Source: Rebecca billardiae RCC1528 (lineage: Eukaryota; Haptophyta). From it: a stretch of 64,000 nucleotides of DNA. Numbering within the stretch: the stretch's first letter is position 1; each line of letters opens with the position of its first letter. The translations under genes and the position numbers were made by a program. The stretch lies in NCBI GenBank assembly GCA_965240325.2, contig OZ251222.1, forward strand, positions 2,852,001-2,916,000. The letters are read 5' to 3'. This document shows, in pieces, positions 29,031 through 39,839 of this stretch. A model generated the notes under the pieces. The model worked only from the letters and a program-made list of their open reading frames with translations. It did no database searches and was not told where the DNA came from.

Positions 29031-29781
29031 GACGGCGCCGCGCGGCGGGCGCCCGCGCGGCGCACTGGTCAGTCACTCAGTGAAGCCTAACTATACTGTA
29101 TACTAGTATACTCACTCAGTCAGTGCCGACCCAAATAAATCCCAAATAATCGGCCACGACCGGCCCCGTGCCCGTCGGCGTGGCCCATCCGGCCCGGATC
29201 GGCCCACTGACCCGCCGGTTACCGACGGTGGGTCCGGTGGCGGGCCGGCCCGGCCCGCTGCCCCGGTCCCGCGGCGGCGCGGCGACCGGAGCGGCCGGAC
29301 TCAGCGGGCCGTCGGAGTCGGAGAGACCGGCCGTAGTGCGGCGGAGTGACTCACTCAGAGTCAGACTCTCAGTGTCAAGTCAGATCACAAATGGCAGATG
29401 GGCGATCACAGATGGCCCGCGTTAGAGTGTGATTGTGAATTATATATACGACGCTAATTGCCTAATAATACTCTACTATTAAACCGCTTACTAGTCAGTA
29501 ACTATTACTAGTCGGAGACTGACTCATCAAGGCTACTCAGAGTCAGATCACTCAGTCTCAGAGGCTTCAGACTCGGACTGAGTGACTTGGACTCAACTTG
29601 GAGAGTGATCTCGCGGACCCCGGTCGTCGGACGGCGGCGGGGCTCAGAGACAGTCTAAGCCACAACTGCCACAAGCGGGTCAGCGGCTGAAAAGGCGCAA
29701 GGGCGAGGCCGGGCGGAGGCACGCGAACAGCGAAGGACTGGCGGGGGAGGAAGGACTCTCCTCGGAGCACGGACGGTGAGA
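29031..29781. other. Intergenic between converging genes, repeats of actcagagtcag
   Basis: No gene supported. The first part is GC-rich with ggcccgg tracts. The second is AT-rich and then carries several degenerate copies of actcagagtcag and its near complement around 29349-29380 and 29530-29600, which could form hairpins. Confidence 0.55.
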
Positions 29782-31092
29782 TCACTTCGTTGGAACCGGC
29801 GCGCGCCGCTGCTGCAGCAGCGCGTTGAGCTGCGCGTTCTTGGCGGCGAGCAGGTCCCATTCGGTGCGCACGCCATCTGCGTCGCCCTCGCCGTCGTCAC
29901 CGTCCGACTTGGCCGCGCCAGCCTTGCTACCCTTGGGCACCTTGGGCGCGGGCCACGACGGCTGGTTTTTTTTGGCAGCTTCAGCTGACGAGCGCGCAGC
30001 GCTGGCGAGGATGAGGGGCAGCTTGGCCACGCGGGCGAGGAGCGCGCCGAGGAGGCGCGCCGCGCCTCGCATGCGAGCGAGCAGGCCGCCTCCCCAGCTG
30101 CGCCGCTCCGCGGCCGCATGATCCACCAGCGCATCCTCCGCCTCTGGCTGCGCCGCGGCGGCCTGCGCCCGCGCCTGCGCGATGCGCACGTCCGCAGCCC
30201 GGAGGTCCGCGGCGTGCGAGCTGCGGTGCGTGACGGGCGAGGGCGGCGTGGAGGAGCCCGTGGCACGCGCGTGGCCGTCGGTCGCGCGCGCCGCGGCGAT
30301 GCGCTGCGCCAGCGCCCCCGCGCCGAGAGCCCGGCTATGCGGGTGTGCCGAGGCAGAAGGTGTGTTGGAGCTGGCAGGGTGCGGCGTGGCGCGCGCCGCC
30401 GCGCGCGCCGGTGGGAACGGTGGGCGCGGCGTAGAGCGGCCGTTGGTCGGCTCCGGCGTCACGTGCGCCATCGAGGGCATCGGCTTGTGCAGGTAGTCCC
30501 GCCGACCGTTCACGACAGCCGCCGCATCCTTGACAGCCGTGGAGCGCGGGACGGGCAGTGGCGCCGTCATGTCGGGCAGCTGCTTGCTCTCGGCCTCGGC
30601 GGCGGCCAGGGCAGCGGCGAGCCGCTTCTCGCGCTCGGCCTTCTTGCGCGCAACGAGCTCCCGCCACGCCTCCTCCACCTTGTCCTTGTCGCCCTCGGCG
30701 TGCAGCTTGTCGAACATGGCGAGCTCGGACACACGCAGGCCTGCAAGCTCGGGCGGCTCCTCGAGCTTGCGCAGCTTGTGCCGGCGGATCGCGGCCCGCA
30801 CGGCCACCCACACGAAGAGGACGGCAAAGAGGCCGCTGGCGAGTGCGTTCGCCGGCGATGGCGCAGCCATCGTCCCAGGGAGCGACTTGACGGCCGCACG
30901 CGCAGCCGCAGGCGCGGCCGGGATCACGAGGAGCGACAGGAACGCCGGCACGTCGACGCGGCGCGTCTTGGCGGGCACGGGGATGTCGTCGAGGGCTCCC
31001 CGACCGAGACGAACGCTGGGATTCGTGCGCAGCCGGTTGAAGGACGCGGCCACCGAGCCACACGTCGGGCGTAGCGCGCCAGAACCCCCCAT
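29782..31092 (-). CDS. Unrecognised single-pass membrane protein with basic coiled coil
   Basis: The single-exon frame runs from an ATG at 31092 (436 residues); a second good ATG at 30870 stands directly before the membrane segment and may be the true start. One strong hydrophobic span, ALASGLFAVLFVWVAVRAA, is followed by a basic/acidic helix (KDKVEEAWRELVARKKAERE) suited to a coiled coil. The rest is Ala/Pro/Ser-rich and disordered, with a final helix before LLQQRRAPVPTK. I do not recognise a family. The span plus charged cytosolic coil would suit a tether at an organelle membrane, but that is only a guess. Confidence 0.6.
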   Translation of the reverse strand: MGGSGALRPTCGSVAASFNRLRTNPSVRLGRGALDDIPVPAKTRRVDVPAFLSLLVIPAAPAAARAAVKSLPGTMAAPSPANALASGLFAVLFVWVAVRAAIRRHKLRKLEEPPELAGLRVSELAMFDKLHAEGDKDKVEEAWRELVARKKAEREKRLAAALAAAEAESKQLPDMTAPLPVPRSTAVKDAAAVVNGRRDYLHKPMPSMAHVTPEPTNGRSTPRPPFPPARAAARATPHPASSNTPSASAHPHSRALGAGALAQRIAAARATDGHARATGSSTPPSPVTHRSSHAADLRAADVRIAQARAQAAAAQPEAEDALVDHAAAERRSWGGGLLARMRGAARLLGALLARVAKLPLILASAARSSAEAAKKNQPSWPAPKVPKGSKAGAAKSDGDDGEGDADGVRTEWDLLAAKNAQLNALLQQRRAPVPTK

Positions 31093-31283
31093 CTCGCGCG
31101 GGCGCGGCTGCGGCCTAGGGAGGCGGACGGCGATTTCAAACTCGCTGGTGAGCTTGCGTGCGGGCGGTGCGGCTGCCCGGCTGGTCGTCAACTTATTACC
31201 CGGCTACCCCCATACTCTAAACTCACAATTAGTCACAACCAAGATTTGAGATTTCGTCCGGTGATTATTTCGAGCCAGGGGCG
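31093..31283. promoter_or_regulatory. Short divergent promoter region
   Basis: The membrane-protein gene (-) and the glycosyltransferase gene (+) start 191 bp apart. The AT-rich centre contains ctacccccatactctaaact, which shares 15 bases (tacccccatactcta) with 2803-2817, upstream of the histidine kinase. Confidence 0.4.
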
Positions 31284-32912
31284 ATGCCCGAGCGGGGCGG
31301 AGGGCCGCGTCCGGGGCGTCCGCAAAAGTACGGTGCACCCGGAGCGGTGGCTCCACCGGGGTTGCATCCACTGCCACTGGGATCACTCGGAGTTGCGCCC
31401 GCGGCGTTCATGCGCTGGGCGCGTGTGCGCGCATGGGGCGTGGCGCCCAGGTGGCTGCCTCTGCTGCTGGTACTGTCCGCTGCCTTGGCCATCACCGCGC
31501 TGACCCCGCAGCCCGCCGTCGCCACGGACTCCCGCTTCGTCGTGTACACGCGCACGTTCCATGACGCGCCATTTGTCGACCTGTGGGTGAAGTGGTACCA
31601 CATGCTGGGCTTCTACATCGTGATGCTCAACACGGGACCGCGCCAGATGCACCCACTCGTCAAGCGCGCCTATGACCGCATTCAGCAGATGCCCCGCGTG
31701 AAGATGCACATGGTGCCCAACGCGGGCAACGACGCGCTCGGCGAGCACCTGCACCTCGCGACCGGGCTGCCGGGCGTCGAGTGGGTGCTGATGGTCGACA
31801 TGGACGAGTTCCTCGTGCTCGACCGGCCGACGATCCAGCAGCACGTTGACCACCTCGAGTTGAAGTACGGCAGGCTCGACGCCGTGCAGTTCCGCTGGGC
31901 GATGATGGAGTCGGTCGAGCGCGGCTGCCCGACGCAGGACCTCGGCTCGCTCGTGCGCGAGAGCCCTATCAAGCCGTGGACGTACCTGAAGACGCTCACG
32001 CGCGCCGACGAGATCGCCTCCGTGCCAAGCCCGCACTACCCGCTGCTGCACTCGCAGTACGTGCCGCGCGCGCGCGTGCTCTGCGACGGCTTCATGTTCT
32101 CCGGCGAGCAGCCGGCGATCAACCGCACGATCATGTGGCTGCCGTACGGGCAGAGCGCGCTGCTGCACCTGCGCACGCGCTCGCTGATCGACATGCTGGT
32201 CAAGGCGATCAACACGCGGCTGAAGAAGAAGCCGCTGCGCAGTAAGGAGTCGCTCAGCACCGTGCTGCGCGCCGAGCACGTCGAGAACAAGCTGGACATG
32301 GCGCGGCTGCTCAAGCGCTTTGTGAGCGCGGTCGGCATCAAGGCGATGCAGCCGATCCGCACGGCGTGCGACGACCGCGCGCGCACCGCCTCGCACACGG
32401 TGGCCAACTTCACGGTGCGCGGGATGCGCAAGCGGCTGTACAGGCTTCTCGCCATCCAGGAGGCGCGGATGGAGGCGCTTGGCCACGCGAAGCTGCCGAT
32501 GTGCGACCAGTGGCTCGAGTACCGCGTGTTCGTCGCCGAGACGCTCGGCAAGGTTGGCGTGAACGAGGAGGCCTTCCTGCGCGCGGCGCACTTCCTCACC
32601 ACGGCCTTCAAGGCGAACATGGAGACGCACAAGGGCGAGGGGTGCGAGCACGTGCAGCTGGCGCACGTGGGCGTCAAGCCCAAGATCAACCCAGGGCTGA
32701 AGCACACGCACAAGTCGACGTCTGGACACTGGCACCACAGGCGACTGCGAGCGCATGGGTCCGCGCACGAGCACACCGGTCAGGGGAAGGGGTTCCTCCT
32801 CCCTGCGACAACGGCGAGTCCGCTCACAGTGAGCACGCCCGACTCGCTGGTGAGCACGTCGAGCTCACCGGCGAGCACGGCAGACTCACTTGTGCCAGTG
32901 CGACATCCGTGA
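31284..32912 (+). CDS. Type II membrane glycosyltransferase (GT2/GT92-like)
   Basis: A single exon of 542 residues begins with ATG; another in-frame ATG lies at 31410, directly before the membrane span WLPLLLVLSAALAITAL. After this signal anchor comes the catalytic region: RFVVYTRTFHDAPFVDLWVK, WYHMLGFYIVMLNTGP and EWVLMVDMDEFLVLD. DMDEF is the metal- and nucleotide-sugar-binding DxD motif. Further motifs are CDGFMFSGEQPAINRT and SLIDMLVKAI. The protein probably sits in the Golgi with its catalytic domain in the lumen and adds a sugar to protein or polysaccharide. The C-terminal 60 residues are Ser/Thr-rich. Donor and acceptor cannot be read. No introns are needed. Confidence 0.82.
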   Translation: MPERGGGPRPGRPQKYGAPGAVAPPGLHPLPLGSLGVAPAAFMRWARVRAWGVAPRWLPLLLVLSAALAITALTPQPAVATDSRFVVYTRTFHDAPFVDLWVKWYHMLGFYIVMLNTGPRQMHPLVKRAYDRIQQMPRVKMHMVPNAGNDALGEHLHLATGLPGVEWVLMVDMDEFLVLDRPTIQQHVDHLELKYGRLDAVQFRWAMMESVERGCPTQDLGSLVRESPIKPWTYLKTLTRADEIASVPSPHYPLLHSQYVPRARVLCDGFMFSGEQPAINRTIMWLPYGQSALLHLRTRSLIDMLVKAINTRLKKKPLRSKESLSTVLRAEHVENKLDMARLLKRFVSAVGIKAMQPIRTACDDRARTASHTVANFTVRGMRKRLYRLLAIQEARMEALGHAKLPMCDQWLEYRVFVAETLGKVGVNEEAFLRAAHFLTTAFKANMETHKGEGCEHVQLAHVGVKPKINPGLKHTHKSTSGHWHHRRLRAHGSAHEHTGQGKGFLLPATTASPLTVSTPDSLVSTSSSPASTADSLVPVRHP

Positions 32913-33213
32913 GTAGGCGAGCGCATCCGATGCTCGCGGCACTCGTCGTCGCTCGAAAACGACTGCGCTGTCTAGCAGTGTCGTTGTGTGCGCGCGGACC
33001 CATTCTGGCACTTCATTCTGCATATTCTGCTCCGCGCTTGCAGTCACCCGTAGTGCCTGTAGCCCATGCATGGATCCGCCGAGTCACCGCCGTCAGGACT
33101 ATACTGACTGTGACGACATTCGACGTGAATAACAATAAATCGATATACGCGTACATGTGGATCGATGAGCGTGGCAGCAGTCTCTCAGTCAGCGACGCTG
33201 CCCCAGAGGCTTC
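32913..33213. other. Short intergenic between converging genes
   Basis: About 300 bp holding the 3' ends of the glycosyltransferase (+) and the phosphatase (-). I see no further feature. Confidence 0.5.
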
Positions 33214-34200
33214 CTACGAACGCAGTGGCATGGGGCCAGCGGACACCGATGGCTGCCAACGAGCTTCGGCGCCCTGTGACAAGACCGATACGGCCCTGGC
33301 CGAGGGCCGAGGGCTTGAGCCGCGCAGCACGGCATCAGCGGCGTCCGCGCACTGCGAGTACTCCAACGCAGCCCCGCCAGCCAGCAGCAGCGCGTCCCGC
33401 CAGCGCTCATCGCACCCCAGCGAGTGCAGGTAGTCGTCGACACCGCCGTGCTCGCGCTCCAGCCACTCGAGCGTCTCGACCATCGCGTGGGGCGGGGAGC
33501 CGCGGAGCGCGGTCCAGTCAACGCCGGTGTCGCCGCCGCCTCGCGGCAGAGGCGCGCCGTCGAGCAGCTTCTCCGACTTGGCGTAGGCGCGCACGATGGA
33601 GCGCTGGTCGTCGTTGGCCGCGTGCTGCACGAGCGCAGCCAGCACGCCGGTGCGGTCCTTGCCGTGCGCGCAGTGGAAGAGAACGGCGCCGGAGCTCAGC
33701 CCTGCGCCGAGCTCGCGCATCGCTGTGGCCCATGCGTGAGAAGCGATGGCAAGCATCGCCGTATTCAGCAGCGCGTTGCCGCCGCGGGACACCTCGTCGT
33801 ACAGCAGGCGCGTGAGCCGCTGCCCGTCAACACACCGCCACAGGAACGCCTCCGCCGCGCGGGTGGGCGGCAGCCGCCGTTCCACCTCATCGAAGAACGC
33901 GTCGACGTCCCTCAAGATGGGCACATGCACACGCTGGATCTCCTCCTCCTCGAATGCCTGCCACAGCGCTTCGCCGCCGGACGATGCCTTGGCGCGTGCC
34001 CGGGCCACCTCGTCGCTGTTGCGCAGATCAATGACAGTGCGCACTTGCCTGGAGCGGAGCTCGTCGAGGCCGCTGTGCGTGATGTGGTCGAGAGCGGCCG
34101 AACGGTACACCCGCGGCAGCGACGGGCTCACCGCGCGGAAGTTCTGCACGCCGCTCACCGCCGCCGACGCGAGGCAGAGGGCGGAGACGCTTGGAAGCAT
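33214..34200 (-). CDS. Protein-tyrosine-phosphatase-like enzyme (Cys-based, LipA/IphP type)
   Basis: A single exon of 328 residues runs from the ATG at 34200; the open frame starts ten codons earlier at a TTG. The N-terminal stretch MLPSVSALCLASAAVSG may be a weak signal peptide. The catalytic loop is VLFHCAHGKDRTGV, a CX5R motif with the nucleophilic Cys and phosphate-binding Arg. Upstream, NFRAVSPSLPRVYRSAALDH and VRTVIDLRNSDEV match the N-terminal motifs of the bacterial-like Y_phosphatase3 family. Members act on phosphotyrosine, phosphoinositides or phytate; the Lys-Asp inside the loop resembles forms active on phosphoinositides. The general acid is not obvious. The physiological substrate is unknown. 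Confidence 0.82.
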   Translation of the reverse strand: MLPSVSALCLASAAVSGVQNFRAVSPSLPRVYRSAALDHITHSGLDELRSRQVRTVIDLRNSDEVARARAKASSGGEALWQAFEEEEIQRVHVPILRDVDAFFDEVERRLPPTRAAEAFLWRCVDGQRLTRLLYDEVSRGGNALLNTAMLAIASHAWATAMRELGAGLSSGAVLFHCAHGKDRTGVLAALVQHAANDDQRSIVRAYAKSEKLLDGAPLPRGGGDTGVDWTALRGSPPHAMVETLEWLEREHGGVDDYLHSLGCDERWRDALLLAGGAALEYSQCADAADAVLRGSSPRPSARAVSVLSQGAEARWQPSVSAGPMPLRS

Positions 34201-34449
34201 CGCGCGAGTCGGCGGGGCCGGCTGCTGCAAGACGCGCGGGACGGGGAATCTTTTGCCGGTCCGATGCGCCCGAACCGGTACGCATCAGATATCCCGACGA
34301 GATAAAAGAGCGATCTCTCGGGCGGAGATCGCGATGATGGCGATTTCTGATCTCCGCCCCTGCTCAAGAACTACTGCTACGACTCTAAGCAGACCACAGA
34401 TGAGGCGGCTCCTAGCTAGGCTGAATCCCACACGCGGCGGCGCCGAGGC

Positions 34450-36972
34450 TCACGCACCGCCCGACGAGGGCGCGCAGTCCAGCAGCGCCTCCACCTGCTC
34501 CGGCGCGTGCAGCGTGATCCGAGGCTCGGTCGCGGCGTATCCGTTGGCGGCGTCCGAGACGGCCTCGTGCAGCGAGCGGTGCGCGAGCGCGACGTTGTGG
34601 CTGACGGCGCGGACGGCCGACTGGCGCAGGTCGACGTCGGCCACGCGCTCGCAGTGCGGCATGAGCGAGCCCGCCGCCGGGCTGAACACGAGCGCGTAGA
34701 AGGTGCGCATGAGCGCCCCGACCGCGGCCGGCTCGAGCCCGGGGATGGTGGCCAGCTGCACGCTCGGCTGCGCGCGCGCCGTCTGCAGCGCCGCCAGCTT
34801 CTCGGCGAGGCCGCACTTGCGGAAGATCGCGCTGGTCTCCTCCTCGACGAGCGCGTCGCGAAGCGCCGCCGCCTCCTCGCGCAGCGCGCGGGCGCGCGGC
34901 GCACACTCCGTCTGCGCCAGCTCGGCAGCCGGGCCGGCCGCGGCCGCGCCGGCCGTGCGCCCCGGCGCCGCGCTCGCCACCGGCAGAGGGGGCGGTGGCG
35001 CGTGCGCAGCCACCTCCAGCGCCGCCGCTATGGCGACGAGGCAGTTGAGGCGGAACACGAGCTGGTCGGCGGGTGCGAGCGCAGCCACGCCCCGCGCGCG
35101 CCCGAGCGCGATGGCCTCGACCGCCTCGCGCGCCGTGCGCACGGTGAGCTCGACCGCGGAGCGCGCGCGCGCGGCGCACTCGGCCGCGGGTGCGTCCGGC
35201 ACTGTCTCGCACGCGCGCACGATGGCCACCGCGCCGCTCAGCGCGTCGGTGAGCGCCGTCGGGCAGGAGAGGTCGTGCGGGCACGGCGGCGGCGAGCGCT
35301 CGATCCAGCCAAGCGCGCGCCTCAGCCGCTCGTCGCACGCGGCGCGCGCGCGCGTCGCGCAGCGCTCGAGCGCGCTCGCAAGCGCGGGCTCACCCGCCGT
35401 CGCGCGGGCGGGCGTCTCAGCTCGCGCGCTCGGCGTGGCGGCCGAGGGGAGCTCGGAGCCGGGCGAGGCGAGCCCCGGCGTGGCGGGCGAGGCCTCGCCC
35501 GCCCGCGCCTCCTCGCCCGCGGCGCGGGCCTCGCCGCGCCCGGCGCCAAGCAGCGCGCCGAAGCGCAGGGCGTGCGCGCCGAGCGTGAGCGCCAGCCACT
35601 CGAACTGAGCGACCGAGGCGACGCGCGGGATGGCGCTGCCGCCCACCGCCTCGGTGGGCGCCGCCGAGCCGGAGGTGAGCGCGGCGTTGATACGCAGCTC
35701 GAGCGCGCGGGAGACGCGCTCGAGGGCGAGCGTGAGCGCCACGGGCAGCGCCGCCTCCACCGCGCTCGCTACCGACGCATTCGCGGGCGGCGGCACGCCC
35801 GCGGTGAGCGCGTGCGCGGACGTCGACACGCCTCCGGCCGCCGCGGCCGCCGCCTCGGCGCGCGCCGCCGAGTTGGACGCGGCGCCCGCGGCGGCCAGGT
35901 CGCAGAGGGAGCGCAGCTTCTCGCGCTCGGCGAGCGCGGCGGCATGCACCCACGCGAGCATGTCGGCCACGTACTGCGGCGGGTCCGCCGCCGCCAGCTC
36001 GATCGGCTGCGCCTTACCCGTCGGGCCGCCGCCCACGGTGAGCGCGCGCTCAAAAGCGGCCGCGAGCAACGGCGCGCGCGCGCTGCCGAGCTCGCGCACG
36101 CACGAGGCGAGGAGGGAGGGCGCGCTCGCGAGCACGGCGAGGGCGCGCGCGAACACGCCATCCGCCGGCGGGCCGGCGCCGCCGTCGAGCGCGCGCGCGT
36201 TCGCGCCGAGCCAGCGGTACAGCAGCCTGTGGCCGCGCTCCTGCCACCGGCCCATCTCCGCTAGCAGCTCTGCGCCGACCGTCGGCTGCTGCCCGGCCTG
36301 CTGCAGCTCGGAGGCGCGCTCGGTGAGCTCGGAGAGGCGGTCCATCACGCGGAGCACCGCCCCGATGTCCGGCTCGCCCGCCTTCGAGCCCGCGCCCGCC
36401 GGCGCCGCCGTGAGCAGCGCCTTCTCCTCCTCGGACAGCTCGAACCGCTCCAGGAAGTTGGTGATGGCGGCGCGCCGCTCCTTGTTCGCGCGGATCGAGG
36501 CGGAGGCCGAGGCGGCGTGCTCGACGAGGAGCTTGGAGGAGGACTTGATCGCCTGCAGCCGCGCCGTCATCGCGCCAATGTCCTTCGACGCGGCCGTGAC
36601 GTCCTCGCTCACACCCTCGAGCAGCTGCGGCGCGGCACCGCGGGAGGGGGCGGGGCGCCGCCGTGTTGGCCGGGCGCGTGGGCATCGACGTAGCGTCAGC
36701 GGATGGAGGGCGCGGCGCAGGCGCTGCTCGAATCACCGAGTGCGCGCGGCGCGCGCGCGCACCTGGCTCAGCCCGTCGAAGGTCTGCAGGAATTGCTCGT
36801 TGATCTCGACACTGCGCTGCTCGATCGCGCCGCGCAGCGTGCGCCGGTCCTCGTGGGGCGCGAGCGATGGCGAGTGGAAGTCCGTCAAGGCGCGCAGCGA
36901 GTTGAGCACACCCGGCTCGTCCGTGCGCAGGCTTTGCAGCCTCTTCAGCCGGAGCTGCACGGTCGTGTTCAT
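34450..36972 (-). CDS. COG6: Conserved oligomeric Golgi complex subunit 6
   Basis: Two exons are inferred: 36972-36763 and 36624-34450, giving 794 residues with a 138-bp phase-0 intron (donor GTGCGC). Exon 1 carries the N-terminal COG6 signature: LNSLRALTDFHS, RRTLRGAIEQRSVEINEQFL. Exon 2 continues with LLEGVSEDVTAASKDIGAMT, then FLERFELSEEEKALLTA and the helical-bundle body. The first ATG, at MNTTVQLRLKRLQ, was chosen because the open frame before it starts at TTG. COG6 belongs to lobe B of the eight-subunit COG tether, which captures vesicles for retrograde traffic within the Golgi. The middle is swollen with Ala/Gly/Arg-rich loops compared with animal proteins of about 650 residues. Confidence 0.88.
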
Positions 36973-37539
36973 GCTGACCACAAACCCCACCAACGCACGA
37001 TGGCGAACGACCTCGCGTCGTCAGATCCAGCAGGGCCAGCCGCGGCGGTAATTGTCGTACTGGTTGTTACTTGTAGTAGAGTTGTGGGAGCTGATGACAA
37101 TCATGTTCCTACCATACAGTAGCAGCAGTCGTAGATAGTCTGCGTCAGAGTCGCTTCTGCTCGCCATAGGCTTCTCGCTCGTGTAGCTTAGACAGAGCAC
37201 CGATCGGCGATGCGCACGGCGCACGATATGAAAGCCCTCGCCTGAAGTGTGGGCGCGGTCAAACCCGCGCCGTCGCCGTGCCGCGTGCGGTGACAGACTC
37301 CGCGTCACGCGGACTGACAATCGGCCAGCATGCCCAGCAGCTAGCATGTGCATGTGCTCCCCGGAGCGATTGGCCGAGTTGAGGGCTCGCCAGAAGATCA
37401 GCGCGGCGTTGCGAGGTCCACCCGTGGCGTATGGATGCTAACTGCTCCCCCTGGTAGCGGGCTGCGGCCCAGCCACCACATTCCGCCCTCCGTGTGCTCG
37501 TGCCGGGAGGTCGGGAGCATCAGCATGGCCTCGTTCCGC
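36973..37539. other. Intergenic upstream of COG6
   Basis: This holds the promoter of COG6 and the 3' end of the small complex-I-like gene, both on the minus strand. It is partly AT-rich. No coding sequence was recognised. Confidence 0.5.
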
Positions 37540-37812
37540 CTACATGTACTCGCGCTGCCGCTCCTCCTTCTTGTCCATGGCCTGCATCTCGGACTTGATC
37601 GCGAAGTAGATGCCGACGGGAATGACGAGGCCGAAGATAAAGCCGCCCCATGCGTGCTTCGCGGGCTTGAAGTAGTACTGGTACGATTCACGGTGCTTGC
37701 TCCACATCTCGACGTTGTGCAGCTTCTTCGCGTCCATCCCGCGGAACACGGAAGGGTTCCACTTCTTGAAGGGCACGTCGCCGACGCTGCTGCGAGCATC
37801 TGCGCCCCCCAT
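37540..37812 (-). CDS. Small single-span protein, possibly complex I NDUFB4/B15-like subunit
   Basis: This 90-residue protein starts at the ATG of MGGADARSSVGDVPFKKWN and ends KKEERQREYM. The order is a soluble N-terminus, a charged helix (NVEMWSKHRESYQYYFKP), one membrane helix (GGFIFGLVIPVGIYFAI) and a charged tail. That layout, with a WxxxRExxxxxF-type lead-in and a GxxxPxxxY helix, resembles plant NDUFB4/B15-type accessory subunits of mitochondrial NADH dehydrogenase. The match is by pattern only and could be coincidental. No targeting peptide is seen, as is common for such subunits. It is divergent from the giant gene at 38368. Confidence 0.5.
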   Translation of the reverse strand: MGGADARSSVGDVPFKKWNPSVFRGMDAKKLHNVEMWSKHRESYQYYFKPAKHAWGGFIFGLVIPVGIYFAIKSEMQAMDKKEERQREYM

Positions 37813-38367
37813 CCTCCTCGCGCTGACCGACCGTCGGATCGAAGCCGGACGCGCCGCGCGACCGCCGAGCCCTGTGTCGCACAGCCGGTGCTGCCAGCCG
37901 TGGAGTCGGGCCTCGCAGTGCTCGCTGCTGTCGCCTCCCTGGCCGGGCTCGCCTCCGCGAGAGTCGCGCGCGCGCATCAAATCTCGCCACGAAAGACCAA
38001 GCAAAACGCGGACGAGATTACTGCGGCAACCTCGGTTTCAGCCAATGAGGTTGCTTGCTGGTGTAGTTCGGCCTCCGGACCGGACACGCTTGGTGACAAG
38101 GAGCCAAGGAGCGGCCCCGTCGCTTGCAGATTGGCTCAAGCTGTGTGCGGCTGTGCGCGACGCAACAAGGGGGTCGAGGAGGGTGGCGGAGGCCCTCCTT
38201 ACCCGCTTCCTTCAGAGCTCGCGCAGCAAGGGCCCCGGCGCGCACGAGCTCCGACGAGGCGCACGCGCGGGCAGTCGGGCGTCACCGGCTCGCGCGTCAC
38301 AGCGCCCCCGCGCCCACCTCCCTTTCCGCCCGCGCCCTCGGCGCGGTCGAAGGCCGCCGAGCTCGCC
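37813..38367. other. Divergent intergenic region before the giant gene
   Basis: About 555 bp between divergent starts. The frame of the giant gene stays open through this region back to 37348, but the sequence reads like a leader (Pro/Ser/Arg mix, no conserved motif) and overlaps the gene on the other strand, so it was not included. Confidence 0.5.
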
Positions 38368-39772
38368 ATGCCGGCGCCACACAATGAGTGCATGTGCGCG
38401 CAGTGCAAGGATGCCTGCATGAAGCGCAACGAGAAGCGCTCGCACGAGCTCGCGCTGAAGCGCATCGCCGAGGCGTGGAACTCGGCGCGCGTCGCGGTGC
38501 ACACCTTCGTGCAGGAGCACCTCGAGCGCGAGGCGCGCAAGGCGGAGCTGCGGGCGATCGCGCTCCGCCTCACCACCGCCGAGCAGAGCGGCGCGTACGC
38601 GAGACGCACGCGGCCGCTGGCCGAGCTGGCCGAGGAGTACGCGCGCACACAGACCGACGGCGCCGCGTGCCCGCCCGGCCTGCGCGCCGAGCCGCTCGTC
38701 GACGGCGCGCGCGTCGCCGAGTGGCACGAGGCCGTGCGCGGCCTCGCGCCCAACTCCGGCCACCAGCTGCTGCGCATGCTGCCGCTGGCGGTGCGCACGG
38801 AGACGGAGCGGGACGAGGCGGCGCTCGTGTACGTGCTGTACCACCTCGAGTGCATGCTCTTCGTCCTCTCCGGCTGCACCGAGGAGCACGCGCTCCCGTT
38901 CGCCGCGTGGCTGCCGCCGCTCGACCCGCGCTTCCGGCTGCGCGGGCCGCTGTGCGACATCCTCGCGCGCGCGCTCGCGGAGGAGGGCGGCGCGGGGTTC
39001 GCGCCGGTGCTCTCGGAGTACGCGGACTCGGAGGAGGAGCTCGCCGCGCGGCTGGACGGCTGGACCATCGCGCACGCCGCCGCCGCGCGCGCCTTCACCG
39101 AGCGCGTCGAGGCGATCGTCGACTCGGGGCTCGGCCAGGGCGGTCTGCTGGACGCGCGCTCGGCGGTCGGCGAGCTCCCGATCTCGGTGATGCCGACGTG
39201 CGGGAACAAGGCGTGCCGCTGCCGCGACTCGGAGAACGCGAAGACGCGGCCGTGCGAGTCGTACGACGCCGCGTACAAGCTGCGCTGGCGCCTCGGCCGC
39301 GCGCTCGACGAGCCGCCCGGCGTGGGCGCCGCGTTCAAGACGCTGGCGCTCGAGACGTGCCGCGTGCTGTACGAGGTGCTGCGCTGGGTGCTGGTGCACA
39401 TGATGGCGTCGGTGTTCCTGTCGATCGTGTACAACCGGATCGTGTCGGAGCGCTCGCCGTCGTTCCAGTCCCGCCTCGAGGCGCACGCCGCGCGCCGCCT
39501 CGCCGCGCGCAAGGCGGTCGACGCCGCGTACGCCGACGCGCGCGCCGAGCTGTGCTCAGCGCTTGACGCGCGCGCGCTCTCGGCAACCGTTGACGTTGTG
39601 GGCTCGCTCGACATGCTGAGCGCGGCGTCGGGGGCGGCGGAGGGCGAGGAGGGCGGCGAGAGCGAGGAGGAGTGGGCGGACGCGCTGGTCGACGCGAGCG
39701 CCGCGCCGCTCGACGCCACCGCCACCTCCGCCCTCGCCGCCATCGACCACGACCTGTCGATGCTCGCAGAGC

Positions 39773-39839
<67 letters not shown>
